A stretch of 64,000 nt of DNA from REEB95 sp050729835 (GTDB lineage Bacteria; Pseudomonadota; Alphaproteobacteria; ATCC43930; CGMCC-115725): assembly GCA_050729835.1 (NCBI GenBank), contig JBOHLS010000006.1, positions 48,640 through 112,639 of the forward strand, in the 5' to 3' direction. Under the pieces are notes generated by a model, which saw only the letters and a list, made by a program, of their open reading frames with translations, had not been told where the DNA came from and ran no database searches. Both the position numbers and the translations under genes were made by a program. The first letter of the stretch is position 1. The number at the start of each line of letters is the position of its first letter. Positions 42,707-51,219 of the stretch are shown piece after piece.

Positions 42707-44344
42707 CTAGACGCGCTCCCAGTTGAAGCGCGGCCGCGCGCCGGTGCCGAAGCGCTTCAGGGCGCCCTCGTCGCCGACGGCGTTGGGCCGCGAGAACACC
42801 CAGTTCTGCCACGCCGACAGCCGCCCGAAGATACGCGTCGCCATGGTCTCGGTCCCGGCAAAGCGCAGATTGGCCTCGAGCGCAGTGAGCGCGTCGGGCG
42901 ACAAGCTGGCGCGCTCCTCGAGGACGAGGCGCAACTCGTCGTCCCAGTCGAGCGCGTCGGGCGTCGCCGTGACCAGTCCAAGGGCGTTCGCATCCGTTGC
43001 CGCGAGGTTTTCACCGATACGCCGCTGCGCCGCCGTGACCGGCGCGGGTTCGCCGCCGAAGCGGGTGGCGAGTCGCGTCAAGCCGTTGACCATCGGCAAG
43101 GCGCCGAAATTCAGCGCATCGAGCGCGATACACGGCGGGTCGTTGGCCCGAGGATCGTCGAGCATGTACAAGCGATCGGCGGCCAGCGCGAGCTCGAACA
43201 ACGCGCCGGCGAAGCACGCGCCCCGGTCGATGACGGCGATCAGGCTACGCGACGAGACATCGAGGCGTTGGAAGGTGCGGCGCAGCAGGCCGAGCGTCGC
43301 GCGCGCGAACCAATGTCGAGTCTCGGCCGCCAGCAAGGCGCCGCTGACAAGCACTGTCGCGGCGTCGCCGCGCGTCTTCAGCACCCAGGTGCCGAGCACG
43401 GGCTCGTTGAGCCGCAGCATCAAGATCGCATCATCGAGTTCGCGCGCCATCGCCAGCGGCCACCACGCAGCGCCCTGCGCCAGCGCGTCCTCGAGAGACG
43501 TAACGGCTGCTTCGGGCGCCTTGACCGTCAACGTCGCGACGCGGGCGGCACGATCGAACGCGACCTCGACGTAGCGATAGCGATAGCCCGCCTGGTCGAT
43601 GGTACGCGCGAACGGCAGCAGCTTGACGCCGTGCGCCGAGTCCGGCCGGTCGCTCGTCCCCGCCAGCGCCAGTGCGCGTTGCTTCGCGGCCGCCGAAAAT
43701 TTTTGCGGCGGTGCCACCGCGTCGACCAGGTTCCACTGCCGCGCGCGGTCGGCGCGCACGCCTTCGGCGGTGGTGCAGAACAGATCGGCGAGATCGCGCC
43801 GCACCTTGCGCTTGTCGGTCAACCGCGACAATCCGCCGGTGCCAGGCAGCACGCCCAAGAGCGGCACCTCGGGCAGACTCACGGTCGAGGAGCGGTCGTC
43901 GATCATCAGAATCTCGTCGCAAGCAAGCGCGATCTCGTAGCCGCCGCCGGCGCAGACGCCGTTGACTGCGGCGAGGAACTTGAGGCCTTCGTGCTGGCTC
44001 GAATCCTCCATGCCGTTGCGCGTCTCGTTTGTGAACTTGCAGAAGTTCACCTTGAAGGCGTGCGACGACGACCCCAGCATGTAGATGTTGGCGCCGGCGC
44101 TGAACATGCGGTCCTTGGCGCTGGTCAGCACGACGGTTTTGACCGTCGGATGCTCGAAGCGGAGGCGGTTGAGTGCGTCGGCGAGCTCGATGTCAACGCC
44201 AAGATCGTAGGAGTTGAGCTTCAACTTGTAGCCCGGCACCAGGCCACCGTCCTCGACGACGTCGAGCGCGAGCGTGGCGATCGGGCCGTCGATCGCAAAC
44301 TTCCAATGGCGATAGCGCTCGGGCGCGGTATCGAAGGTGATCAA
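42707..44344 (-). CDS. boxC: 2,3-epoxybenzoyl-CoA dihydrolase BoxC (TTG start)
   Basis: BoxC hydrolytically opens the epoxide made by BoxB, releasing formate and 3,4-dehydroadipyl-CoA semialdehyde. It is an enoyl-CoA hydratase-fold protein of double length, 545 residues from TTG 44344. Features include YRHWKFAIDGPIATLALDV, SAGANIYMLG, VNGVCAGGGYEIALACDEI and the second-half LIAVIDRGACFAGALFELAL. The TTG has a near-perfect ribosome-binding site GAGGAGG at 5 bases; the next in-frame ATG, at 44416, overlaps a promoter-like sequence. The C-terminus (SAWQNWVFSRPNAVG) is family-typical. Confidence 0.95.
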   Translation of the reverse strand: MITFDTAPERYRHWKFAIDGPIATLALDVVEDGGLVPGYKLKLNSYDLGVDIELADALNRLRFEHPTVKTVVLTSAKDRMFSAGANIYMLGSSSHAFKVNFCKFTNETRNGMEDSSQHEGLKFLAAVNGVCAGGGYEIALACDEILMIDDRSSTVSLPEVPLLGVLPGTGGLSRLTDKRKVRRDLADLFCTTAEGVRADRARQWNLVDAVAPPQKFSAAAKQRALALAGTSDRPDSAHGVKLLPFARTIDQAGYRYRYVEVAFDRAARVATLTVKAPEAAVTSLEDALAQGAAWWPLAMARELDDAILMLRLNEPVLGTWVLKTRGDAATVLVSGALLAAETRHWFARATLGLLRRTFQRLDVSSRSLIAVIDRGACFAGALFELALAADRLYMLDDPRANDPPCIALDALNFGALPMVNGLTRLATRFGGEPAPVTAAQRRIGENLAATDANALGLVTATPDALDWDDELRLVLEERASLSPDALTALEANLRFAGTETMATRIFGRLSAWQNWVFSRPNAVGDEGALKRFGTGARPRFNWERV

Positions 44345-44349
44345 GGCTG

Positions 44350-44356
44350 CCTCCTC
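44350..44356 (-). promoter_or_regulatory. Ribosome-binding site fixing the boxC TTG start
   Basis: GAGGAGG on the minus strand ends 5 bases before TTG 44344. It is one of the best matches to the anti-Shine-Dalgarno sequence in the window and is the reason for preferring TTG to the ATG at 44416. Confidence 0.75.
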
Positions 44357-44388
44357 GGCCGGCGGCGCAAAACGTGCGCTTTTGCTGG

Positions 44389-44416
44389 ACGATAGTGCAT
44401 ACTCGCCACCGGTCAA
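44389..44416 (-). promoter_or_regulatory. Putative promoter of the boxC-boxB-reductase operon
   Basis: On the minus strand TTGACC (44416-44411) and TATCGT (44394-44389) are separated by 16 bases, matching the sigma-70 hexamers at five and four positions. Transcription would start near 44382, leaving a leader of about 38 bases before the boxC TTG. No BoxR site could be assigned with confidence. Confidence 0.5.
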
Positions 44417-44460
44417 GGAGCGGGGACATTTGAGCGCTGCGTCGCGTCATTGCCGGGGTC

Positions 44461-45615
44461 GTGGCTAGCGCCGTGCGTGTGCTTCACCTCTTTCCGCGCT
44501 TTCGGCCCAATTTTGCCGGCGACGGCCTCTATTTCGAAAAGCTATGGCCGCATCTCTCCGCTGGCGACGGTGGCCACGACGTACTCGTCTTCACTACGCC
44601 GACGCCGGTGGAGATTCCGCCGGTCGCGCCGGCCGGTATGAACCTGATTTACCTGCGGCGGTCGGAGGCCGAATCCGTGCGGACGGTGCTGCTGCGCTAT
44701 TACATTTGGTTGCTACGCAATATCCGGCGCTACGACGTCATTCATGCGCGCACGCATATTGACCGCTTCTTCATCTCCAACTGGATCGCGAAGCTCGCCG
44801 GCGTCAGATTCATCTATTCGGCGACGCTCGATGATTCGCCGCCCTATATCCTGAAGACCTATCGCCCGAGCTTTTGGCGCTTTGCCGCCTGGGCGATGCG
44901 CCAGACGATCACGCGGCTGGTCGTGCTCAACCGGCGCCTCTACGACGAGAGCGCTGCCTTCATGGGCGCGCCGGGTCACGTGGTTATCGTGCCGCAAGGC
45001 GTCGCCGTACCGGAGCAGATCGGCGATGACGGCGCGACGCATGACGCGCTTGGCATTCCGCGCGACGCATTCGTGCAGCTTTATGTCGGCAGCATCTCCC
45101 GCCGCAAGGACGTGCTGTTCCTGATCGAGAACCTGGCCGCACTTGACACCGACGGCAAGTCGCGCTGCCTGGTCATGCTCGGCCCCGCGCTCGAGCCCGA
45201 TTACCGCGCCGAGCTCGACGCGACGATCGCCGCCCTCGGCGTCGCCGACCGTCTGCGCTTCGTCGGCTATCGCGATGATCCGGCACCGTTCTATCGCATG
45301 GCCGATGCCTTCGTCTTCTCGTCGTGGGTCGAGGGCTTCCCCAACGTTTTGGCCGAAGCTATGGCGTACGGGTTGCTGATCGTCGCACGCCGCCTCGAAG
45401 GTGTCACCGATTTCGTTCTCGCCGACGGCGACACCGGGCTGTTGTTCGATACCGCGGCCGAATATCGCGCGCTCATCCGGCGGATCGAATCCGACGGCGC
45501 GCTGGCCGAGCGTCTCGGCCGCAACGCCCGGGCCAAGGCGGCCAGCGACTATTCGATTGCCGTGGTCGCTAAGACCTACGCCGCGCTCTACCGGTCAGTC
45601 CTAACGATCGGTTAA
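44461..45615 (+). CDS. Glycosyltransferase family 4 protein
   Basis: This is a 384-residue GT-B glycosyltransferase. The N-terminal half has RVLHLFPRFRPNFAGDGLYFEKL, a variant of the Gly-rich entry loop. The C-terminal half has YVGSISRRKDVLFLIENLA, LRFVGYRDDPAPFYRMADAFVFSS and the GT4 nucleotide-sugar motif SWVEGFPNVLAEAMAYG with the E-x7-E pair. The start is GTG 44461. Family 4 enzymes build lipopolysaccharide, exopolysaccharide or glycolipids; acceptor and sugar are unknown. It diverges from boxC and shares one base with the next gene, so it may be an insertion into the aromatic cluster. Confidence 0.87.
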   Translation: MASAVRVLHLFPRFRPNFAGDGLYFEKLWPHLSAGDGGHDVLVFTTPTPVEIPPVAPAGMNLIYLRRSEAESVRTVLLRYYIWLLRNIRRYDVIHARTHIDRFFISNWIAKLAGVRFIYSATLDDSPPYILKTYRPSFWRFAAWAMRQTITRLVVLNRRLYDESAAFMGAPGHVVIVPQGVAVPEQIGDDGATHDALGIPRDAFVQLYVGSISRRKDVLFLIENLAALDTDGKSRCLVMLGPALEPDYRAELDATIAALGVADRLRFVGYRDDPAPFYRMADAFVFSSWVEGFPNVLAEAMAYGLLIVARRLEGVTDFVLADGDTGLLFDTAAEYRALIRRIESDGALAERLGRNARAKAASDYSIAVVAKTYAALYRSVLTIG

Positions 45616-46100
45616 TGGCCCAGCGCCTATACTGCCGCGTGCAATCGCAGATCCAGGAATACATCGACGTCGGTGTGTTGACGAGCGCGACACTCAAGCG
45701 CTTGCACGACGAATGGCAGAGCCGCTGCCGCGGGCGGCACTTTCCCGCGCGTGCCGATTTCGATCCGACGGAGATGGTATACATCCTCGGCAACCTGTCG
45801 TTGATCGAGGTGCGCCGGCACCCGCTGCGTTTCTTCTTCCGCGTGCACGCCTCCAACATCGCGGCGCGCACCGGCTTCGACATGACGCGCAAGTTCCTCG
45901 ACCAGAATCCAGACGCCCGGCACCGCGCGCTGATCCTCGATCAATACCTGCGCGCGCTCGACGAGCGCCGGCCGATCGCCGCCTGCCATGAGCAAGAGTG
46001 CACCGACCGGGCGGTGCTCAATTGCGAAGCCTTGGCGCTGCCACTGGCGCGCGACGGCGAGAACATCGACATGCTGTTGACAGCACTGATCTGGCGCTGA
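45615..46100 (+). CDS. PAS-domain protein (PAS_5-like)
   Basis: This 161-residue protein consists almost entirely of a PAS_5-like domain, a family widespread in Rhodospirillales-type bacteria. Segments such as LKRLHDEWQSRCRGRHFPARADFDP, GNLSLIEVRRHPLRFFFRVHASNIAARTG (beta strands and helix of the PAS core) and LALPLARDGENIDMLLTALIW are typical. No output domain is attached, so its function is unknown. It is translationally coupled to the glycosyltransferase (TAATG). Confidence 0.75.
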   Translation: MAQRLYCRVQSQIQEYIDVGVLTSATLKRLHDEWQSRCRGRHFPARADFDPTEMVYILGNLSLIEVRRHPLRFFFRVHASNIAARTGFDMTRKFLDQNPDARHRALILDQYLRALDERRPIAACHEQECTDRAVLNCEALALPLARDGENIDMLLTALIWR

Positions 46101-46215
46101 CAGCGCACGTCGCGGCCGGCAGGAGGGGCTTGACGGGCGCGTCCCCGTCGCCAACCATCGGCCTCGAAGGCGCCCAAAAGGCCGCGTAAAGAGCCGCGCC
46201 GCAGGGAGGCAGGGC

Positions 46216-47799
46216 ATGACCGCCGATGGATCGGCGGCGCACGTACCACGAATCTCGATCCCGCGCGACTTCAACGCTGCTGTCGATTTGATCGACCGCA
46301 ATCTTGCCGCCGGCCGCGGCGGCAAGCTCGCTTTCGTCGACGACCGCGCCGGCCTGACCTACGCCCAACTCGCCGAACGCGTCGACCGCGCCGCCAACGC
46401 CTATCGCCGGCTTGGCCTGCAACCCGAGCAGCGCGTCGTGCTATGCCTGCTCGACACGGTGGATTTCCCGGTCGCGTTTCTCGGCGCGATCAAAGCTGGC
46501 GTCGTGCCGGTGCCGGTCAATACGCTGCTCACGACGGGCGACTATGAATTCATGCTGCGCGACAGCCGCGCCCGGGCGCTGGTCGTCGCCGACGCGCTGT
46601 ATGAAAAGATCGTGCTGGCGCTGGCGACGCAGCCCGCGCTCGAACATGTGGTCGTCGCCGGCGCGGCACTGGCCGGACGCCTGTCGTTCGCAGCGTTGCT
46701 GGCCGAAGCCCCGCCCAAGGCACGGGCGGCCGCGACCACCTGCGACGATGTCTGCTTCTGGCTCTATTCCTCAGGCTCGACCGGCGCTCCCAAAGGCGCG
46801 ATGCATCTCCAGTCGCATTTGACGCTGACCGCCGAGCTCTATGCCAAGCCAGTACTTGGCATTCGCGAAAGCGACGTCGTCTTTTCCGCTGCCAAATTGT
46901 TTTTCGCCTACGGGCTGGGCAACGCGTTGACGTTTCCGCTGGCGGTCGGCGCCACCTCCATATTGCTCGCCGAACGGCCGACGCCGGCTGCGGTCATTCG
47001 TGTGCTGCGCGAGAAGAAGCCCACCATCTTCTACGGCGTGCCGACGTTTTATGCCGCGTTGCTGGCAAGCGACAACCTGCCGCGCCGCGGCGAGCTGGCG
47101 CTGCGGCGCTGCGTCTCGGCCGGCGAGGCGCTGCCCGAGGAGATCGGCAAACGCTGGACCGAGCGGCTCGGTATCGAGATTCTCGACGGCATCGGTTCGA
47201 CCGAGATGCTGCACATCTTCCTCTCCAATCGTCCGGGCGAGATTCGCTATGGCACCACGGGCGTGCCGGTGCCCGGCTATGACATCCGGCTGGTCGACGA
47301 GGACGGCAAGCCGGTCAAGGAGGGCGAGATCGGCGAGCTCCAGGTCGCGGGGCCGACCAGCGCCGCCGGCTATTGGAACAACCGCGGCAAGAGCCGCGAG
47401 ACCTTCCTCGGCGCCTGGACGCGCAGCGGCGACAAGTACACCCGCGATGCGCGCGGCCATTACACCTATGGCGGCCGCACCGACGACATGCTGAAGGTGA
47501 GCGGCATGTACGTTTCGCCCTTCGAGGTCGAAGCGGCACTGATGACCCACGCCGACGTGCTTGAGGCCGCGGTGATCGGCCGCGAGGACGATCAGAAACT
47601 GGTCAAGCCCAAGGCCTTCGTCGTCCTCAAGTCGGGGCACGCCGCCTCGCCTGCCCTGGCCGAAGCGCTGCAGGCGCATGTCAAGGTGCGCCTCGCGCCC
47701 TACAAATATCCGCGCTGGATCGAGTTCGTCAGCGAGCTGCCCAAGACCGCCACCGGCAAGATCCAACGCTTCAAGCTGCGCGAACGCGACCGACGCTAA
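46216..47799 (+). CDS. Benzoate-CoA ligase family protein
   Basis: This 527-residue adenylate-forming ligase activates benzoate, or a close aromatic acid, to its CoA thioester. Motifs: YSSGSTGAPKGAMH (P-loop), FFAYGLGNALTFPLAVGA, DGIGSTEMLHIFLSNRPG (typical of benzoate-CoA ligases) and the late catalytic Lys in PKTATGKIQRFKLR. A GGAGG site precedes ATG 46216. With boxB and boxC nearby it would provide benzoyl-CoA, so BclA is the best guess; 4-hydroxybenzoate or aminobenzoate remain possible. The 115-base gap before it shows no clear promoter. Confidence 0.92.
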   Translation: MTADGSAAHVPRISIPRDFNAAVDLIDRNLAAGRGGKLAFVDDRAGLTYAQLAERVDRAANAYRRLGLQPEQRVVLCLLDTVDFPVAFLGAIKAGVVPVPVNTLLTTGDYEFMLRDSRARALVVADALYEKIVLALATQPALEHVVVAGAALAGRLSFAALLAEAPPKARAAATTCDDVCFWLYSSGSTGAPKGAMHLQSHLTLTAELYAKPVLGIRESDVVFSAAKLFFAYGLGNALTFPLAVGATSILLAERPTPAAVIRVLREKKPTIFYGVPTFYAALLASDNLPRRGELALRRCVSAGEALPEEIGKRWTERLGIEILDGIGSTEMLHIFLSNRPGEIRYGTTGVPVPGYDIRLVDEDGKPVKEGEIGELQVAGPTSAAGYWNNRGKSRETFLGAWTRSGDKYTRDARGHYTYGGRTDDMLKVSGMYVSPFEVEAALMTHADVLEAAVIGREDDQKLVKPKAFVVLKSGHAASPALAEALQAHVKVRLAPYKYPRWIEFVSELPKTATGKIQRFKLRERDRR

Positions 47800-47844
47800 C
47801 GAGCTCGATGATGGAATTGTTGCCGCGCCATTTCGGAACCTGAC

Positions 47845-48606
47845 GTGCCCTTCGTTGAGATCGACCGCCATCGCATCGAATACGCCGAGGTTCCGGCGCG
47901 GCATGCCGGCGCGCCGATTCTGGTCCTGCTGCACGAGGGTCTCGGCTCGGTGGCGATGTGGCGCGATTTCCCCGCCAAGCTGGCGGCCGCCACCGGTTGT
48001 CGCGCCATCACCTATTCGCGCTGGGGCTATGGCCGGTCCGACCGCTTTCCCGGCCCGCGTGATCCGCGTTACATGCACCGCGAGGCGCTCGACGAGCTGC
48101 CGGCGTTGCGTACGGCGCTGGCGCTCGACAATCCGATCCTGGTCGGGCATAGCGACGGCGCCTCGATCGCCCTCATCCACGCCGGCAGCGGTCGCTGGCC
48201 CGTGCGCGGCCTGGTCCTCGAGGCGCCGCATGTCTTCGTCGAGGACGTCTCGATCCTCGGCATCGAGGAAACCAAGCACGCCTATGAGGACGGCGACTTG
48301 AAGCCTCGCCTCGCCCGCTATCACGCCGATGTTGAGGGCATATTCCGCGGCTGGAACGACATCTGGCTGTCGCCGCAATTCCGCACCTGGAACATCGAGG
48401 ATTGCCTGCCCGGCGTGACCTGCCCGGTCCTGGCGATCCAGGGCCTCGACGACCAGTACGGCACCGTGGCGCAGGTCAACGCCGTGGCGCGCGGCGTCAA
48501 GGGACTGTTCGAGAAGCTGCTGCTCGAGAACTGCATGCACGCACCCCATCGCGACCAGGAAGCCGACACGCTCGCGGCGATGGCCGGCTTCATTGCCGCG
48601 TTGTAG
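47845..48606 (+). CDS. Alpha/beta hydrolase of the box cluster
   Basis: This is a 253-residue alpha/beta hydrolase with GTG start 47845. Features are LLHEGLGSVAMWRDFP (oxyanion region), YSRWGYGRSD, the nucleophile elbow GHSDGAS (Ser103), LAIQGLDDQYGT (acid) and a C-terminal His near NCMHAPHRDQ. Hydrolases of this type are often beside benzoate-CoA ligase in box clusters, possibly as thioesterases that rescue CoA from dead-end products. That role is inference. It lies 45 bases after the ligase gene and 23 before the MetE-like gene. Confidence 0.85.
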   Translation: MPFVEIDRHRIEYAEVPARHAGAPILVLLHEGLGSVAMWRDFPAKLAAATGCRAITYSRWGYGRSDRFPGPRDPRYMHREALDELPALRTALALDNPILVGHSDGASIALIHAGSGRWPVRGLVLEAPHVFVEDVSILGIEETKHAYEDGDLKPRLARYHADVEGIFRGWNDIWLSPQFRTWNIEDCLPGVTCPVLAIQGLDDQYGTVAQVNAVARGVKGLFEKLLLENCMHAPHRDQEADTLAAMAGFIAAL

Positions 48607-48629
48607 GGTTCGCCCGGGAGAAAAACGCC

Positions 48630-49652
48630 ATGCTCGAAACCACCACCGCCGGCAGCCTGCCCAAACCCGCTTGGCTCGCGAAGCCCAAGATGCTGTGGGC
48701 ACCGTGGGCAGCCGAAGGCGAAGCCCTGGAACGGGCCAAGCGCGACGCCACCATCCTGGCGCTCAAGGAACAGGAAGACGCCGGCATCGACATCGTCACC
48801 GACGGCGAGATGGCTCGGCAGCACTTCGTCCACGGCTTCCTGGTCAATATCGCCGGCATCGACTTCGCCAAGCGCGTCAAGATGGGCATCCGCGACAACC
48901 GCTATGTTGCCGAGGTGCCCACCGTAACCAGCGAGTTGAAGCGCAAGGGCAGCGTGCATCGGATGGAAGCGACGCTCGCCCGCGCCCACACCAAGCGCAA
49001 GCTCAAGTTCACACTGCCCGGGCCGATGACCATCGTCGACACCGTCGCCGACCAGTTCTATGGCGACCGCGCCAAGATGGCGATGCGCTTCGCCGAGCTT
49101 TTGAACGAGGAGGCGCGCGAGCTCGACGCCATCGGCGTCGACGTCATCCAGTTCGACGAGCCCGCCTTCAACGTCTATATGCGCGAGGTCCAGGACTGGG
49201 GCGTGGCCGCGCTCGAGCGCGCGGCGCAGGGCCTCAAGGCCAAGACTGCTGTCCATATCTGCTATGGCTACGGCATTAAGGCAAACATCGAGTGGAAGGC
49301 CGGCCTCGGCGGCGAATGGCGGCAATACGAGGCGATCTTCCCCGCCCTCGCCAAGAGCAAGATCGGCCAGGTCTCGCTCGAATGCATCCATTCCAAGGTG
49401 CCGGTCGGCCTTCTCGGCCTGCTCAAGGGCAAGGAGGTGCTGCTCGGCGCGATCGACGTCGCCACTGACCGCGTCGAGACGCCCGACGAGGTCGCGGCAG
49501 TGCTGAAGAGCGCGCTGCCTTATGTCGCGCCGGAGAATCTCCAGCCCTGCACCAACTGCGGCATGGCGCCGCTCGACCGCGCTGTCGCCTATGCCAAGCT
49601 CGAGGCGCTGGCCAAGGGTGCCAGGAAGCTCAAGGCCGAGCTCGGCGGCTAG
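48630..49652 (+). CDS. Short MetE-like (cobalamin-independent methionine synthase C-terminal type) protein
   Basis: This 340-residue protein corresponds to the catalytic C-terminal barrel of MetE without the N-terminal half. The zinc ligands are in place: His209 and Cys211 (AVHICYG), Glu251 (SLECIHS) and Cys310 (CTNCGM). FDEPAF and TAGSLPKPAWL are family-typical. Such core-MetE proteins transfer a methyl group to homocysteine or a related thiol from various donors, not always methyl-folate polyglutamate. ATG 48630 has GGGAG upstream. It closes the plus-strand run that includes benzoate-CoA ligase; the methyl donor is unknown. Confidence 0.85.
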   Translation: MLETTTAGSLPKPAWLAKPKMLWAPWAAEGEALERAKRDATILALKEQEDAGIDIVTDGEMARQHFVHGFLVNIAGIDFAKRVKMGIRDNRYVAEVPTVTSELKRKGSVHRMEATLARAHTKRKLKFTLPGPMTIVDTVADQFYGDRAKMAMRFAELLNEEARELDAIGVDVIQFDEPAFNVYMREVQDWGVAALERAAQGLKAKTAVHICYGYGIKANIEWKAGLGGEWRQYEAIFPALAKSKIGQVSLECIHSKVPVGLLGLLKGKEVLLGAIDVATDRVETPDEVAAVLKSALPYVAPENLQPCTNCGMAPLDRAVAYAKLEALAKGARKLKAELGG

Positions 49653-49655
49653 CGA

Positions 49656-51149
49656 TCAGGGCGTGGCGGCGGCGCGGACGTGGATGACGGCGATGTCGTC
49701 GGCATAAGCCCGCTTCCAACCCGGCAGCCGATCCATCAGTGTCACCGCCGGGTCCTTCGCTCCGAACATCGTCCAGGTGATGCGGTATTGGTCGAGGAGA
49801 GCGGGAAGCTCCTCGGATATGCCGGCGGTTGCCTCGGCATAGCGCTTGATGAAAGCGTCGCCGTACAGTTCGGCGCGGCCGTCGATGAATGGCTTGACGC
49901 CATTGAAGATGAGATAACCGCCGAAGCCGTATTCGTTCATCACTGGCCCGGTAAACCCGTGGGCAACGGCGTAATCGAGCGCGGCGACCGGCGTATAGGC
50001 GTCGGGCTTGCGCGCCAGCGGATGTTGCAGGAACAGCAGCGCGATTGCGGCCGCAAACAATCCGGTCGCGACGGTGCCGCGCAGGCTGGCGCCGCCGGCG
50101 AGATCGGCGAAAACGCCGTCGAGCGCCGCGGCGTGGCGCCGGCCGGAACGGGCGCGGATCAGCTCGCCCACCGCTGGCGCCAGCAGCAGCGGCACGGCAA
50201 TGCCCAGCACGTCGCCGTTGCGCTGGTGCGTCAGACTCATATGCAGCAACAGCAGTGTCATGGCGAGCCGCGTCGGGGGCAGCCGCACGCCGAACCCCAG
50301 CGCCAAGGCGAGCGCGAGCATGATCCATATCTCGAGCGGCTGGACATGCTGGAAGTTCGGCGCCTGCCATTCGACGATCGTCGACAGCGCGAACTTCATC
50401 TGCATCAGATGGAAAGGCATCCACAGCCCGGCGAGGCCGTTGGGCGTCAGCAACGCGGCCGCCAGGGCGACGGCGCCGAATAGACTCCATTGCTTGAGCG
50501 CGGCGAGGCGCGAAGCCGCGTTCGGCGCCAGGAGCAGCGCCTCGCCAGCGAAAAGTGCGGCGAAGGCGAGGCCGAGCATGTAGCCGCCGTGGAGATTGGC
50601 CCAGAGGGTCATCAGCGCCGCCAGCCAGAGCGGCGGCGCCCGGTTGCGCTCGCGCGCCTCGACCAACGCGGCGAACCACGCCACCAGGATGGGCAACGCC
50701 AGGATATGCGGCCGCGCCAGCAGATGCGGCAACATCATTCCCCACGCCACTCCGACCGCGGCCAGCGCGTGAATCGGCTCGAGGAAGCGCAGCAGCGCGC
50801 GCATCAGCAGCGCCAACGCGGCGGCGAAGGCCGCCGCCGTTGCCAGCGCCATCCCGTTCCAGCCCCAGCTGTCGTAAAGCGGCGCGAAAATCGTCTCGGC
50901 CAGCCACTCGTGGGGAACCCAGGGCGCGGCGGGCTTCGAGCCGGAGAAGATGCCGACATGCGGCACGGCGTGATGCGCCAGAATCCAGCGGCCGACGACG
51001 ATGTGCCAGTAGATGTCGGGGTCGTTCATCAGGCCGATGCCCGCCGCCAGCACGGCGACGAAGGCGGCCAGTGCCACCAGCAGCGGCAGCGAGACGCCGA
51101 ACCGGCTCTTCGCCGCCGGCAGCGATGCGATGACCGACATGGCGCCCAT
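49656..51149 (-). CDS. Polytopic membrane protein of unknown function
   Basis: This 497-residue inner-membrane protein has about 11-12 hydrophobic helices and a soluble C-terminal region of roughly 110 residues. NDPDIYWHIVVGRWILAHHAV in the first periplasmic loop resembles the acidic-loop signature of GT-C-type membrane glycosyltransferases, and FIDGRAELYGDAF with NEYGFGGYLI lies in the C-terminal domain. A role as lipid-linked-sugar transferase is possible but not shown. An internal ATG three codons in (MSVIASLP) is an alternative start. It is convergent with the MetE-like gene, with 3 bases between. Confidence 0.7.
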   Translation of the reverse strand: MGAMSVIASLPAAKSRFGVSLPLLVALAAFVAVLAAGIGLMNDPDIYWHIVVGRWILAHHAVPHVGIFSGSKPAAPWVPHEWLAETIFAPLYDSWGWNGMALATAAAFAAALALLMRALLRFLEPIHALAAVGVAWGMMLPHLLARPHILALPILVAWFAALVEARERNRAPPLWLAALMTLWANLHGGYMLGLAFAALFAGEALLLAPNAASRLAALKQWSLFGAVALAAALLTPNGLAGLWMPFHLMQMKFALSTIVEWQAPNFQHVQPLEIWIMLALALALGFGVRLPPTRLAMTLLLLHMSLTHQRNGDVLGIAVPLLLAPAVGELIRARSGRRHAAALDGVFADLAGGASLRGTVATGLFAAAIALLFLQHPLARKPDAYTPVAALDYAVAHGFTGPVMNEYGFGGYLIFNGVKPFIDGRAELYGDAFIKRYAEATAGISEELPALLDQYRITWTMFGAKDPAVTLMDRLPGWKRAYADDIAVIHVRAAATP

Positions 51150-51219
51150 TAGGCGGAAAGATGGTTAATGAAAGCTTGCCGCGACTTGCCTTCGCGGCCG
51201 AGATTCTTACACTGACGCG

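Noticed and set aside
42530..44395. Open frame of about 620 codons opposite boxC
   Set aside because: Antisense to boxC, with low-complexity Arg-rich translation.
44345..44460. A BoxR binding site in the divergent boxC/glycosyltransferase region
   Set aside because: TGCA occurs but no convincing paired motif could be found, and no boxR gene is in the window.
46771..48702. Open frame of about 640 codons on the minus strand across benzoate-CoA ligase and the hydrolase
   Set aside because: It is antisense to two genes with complete motifs.
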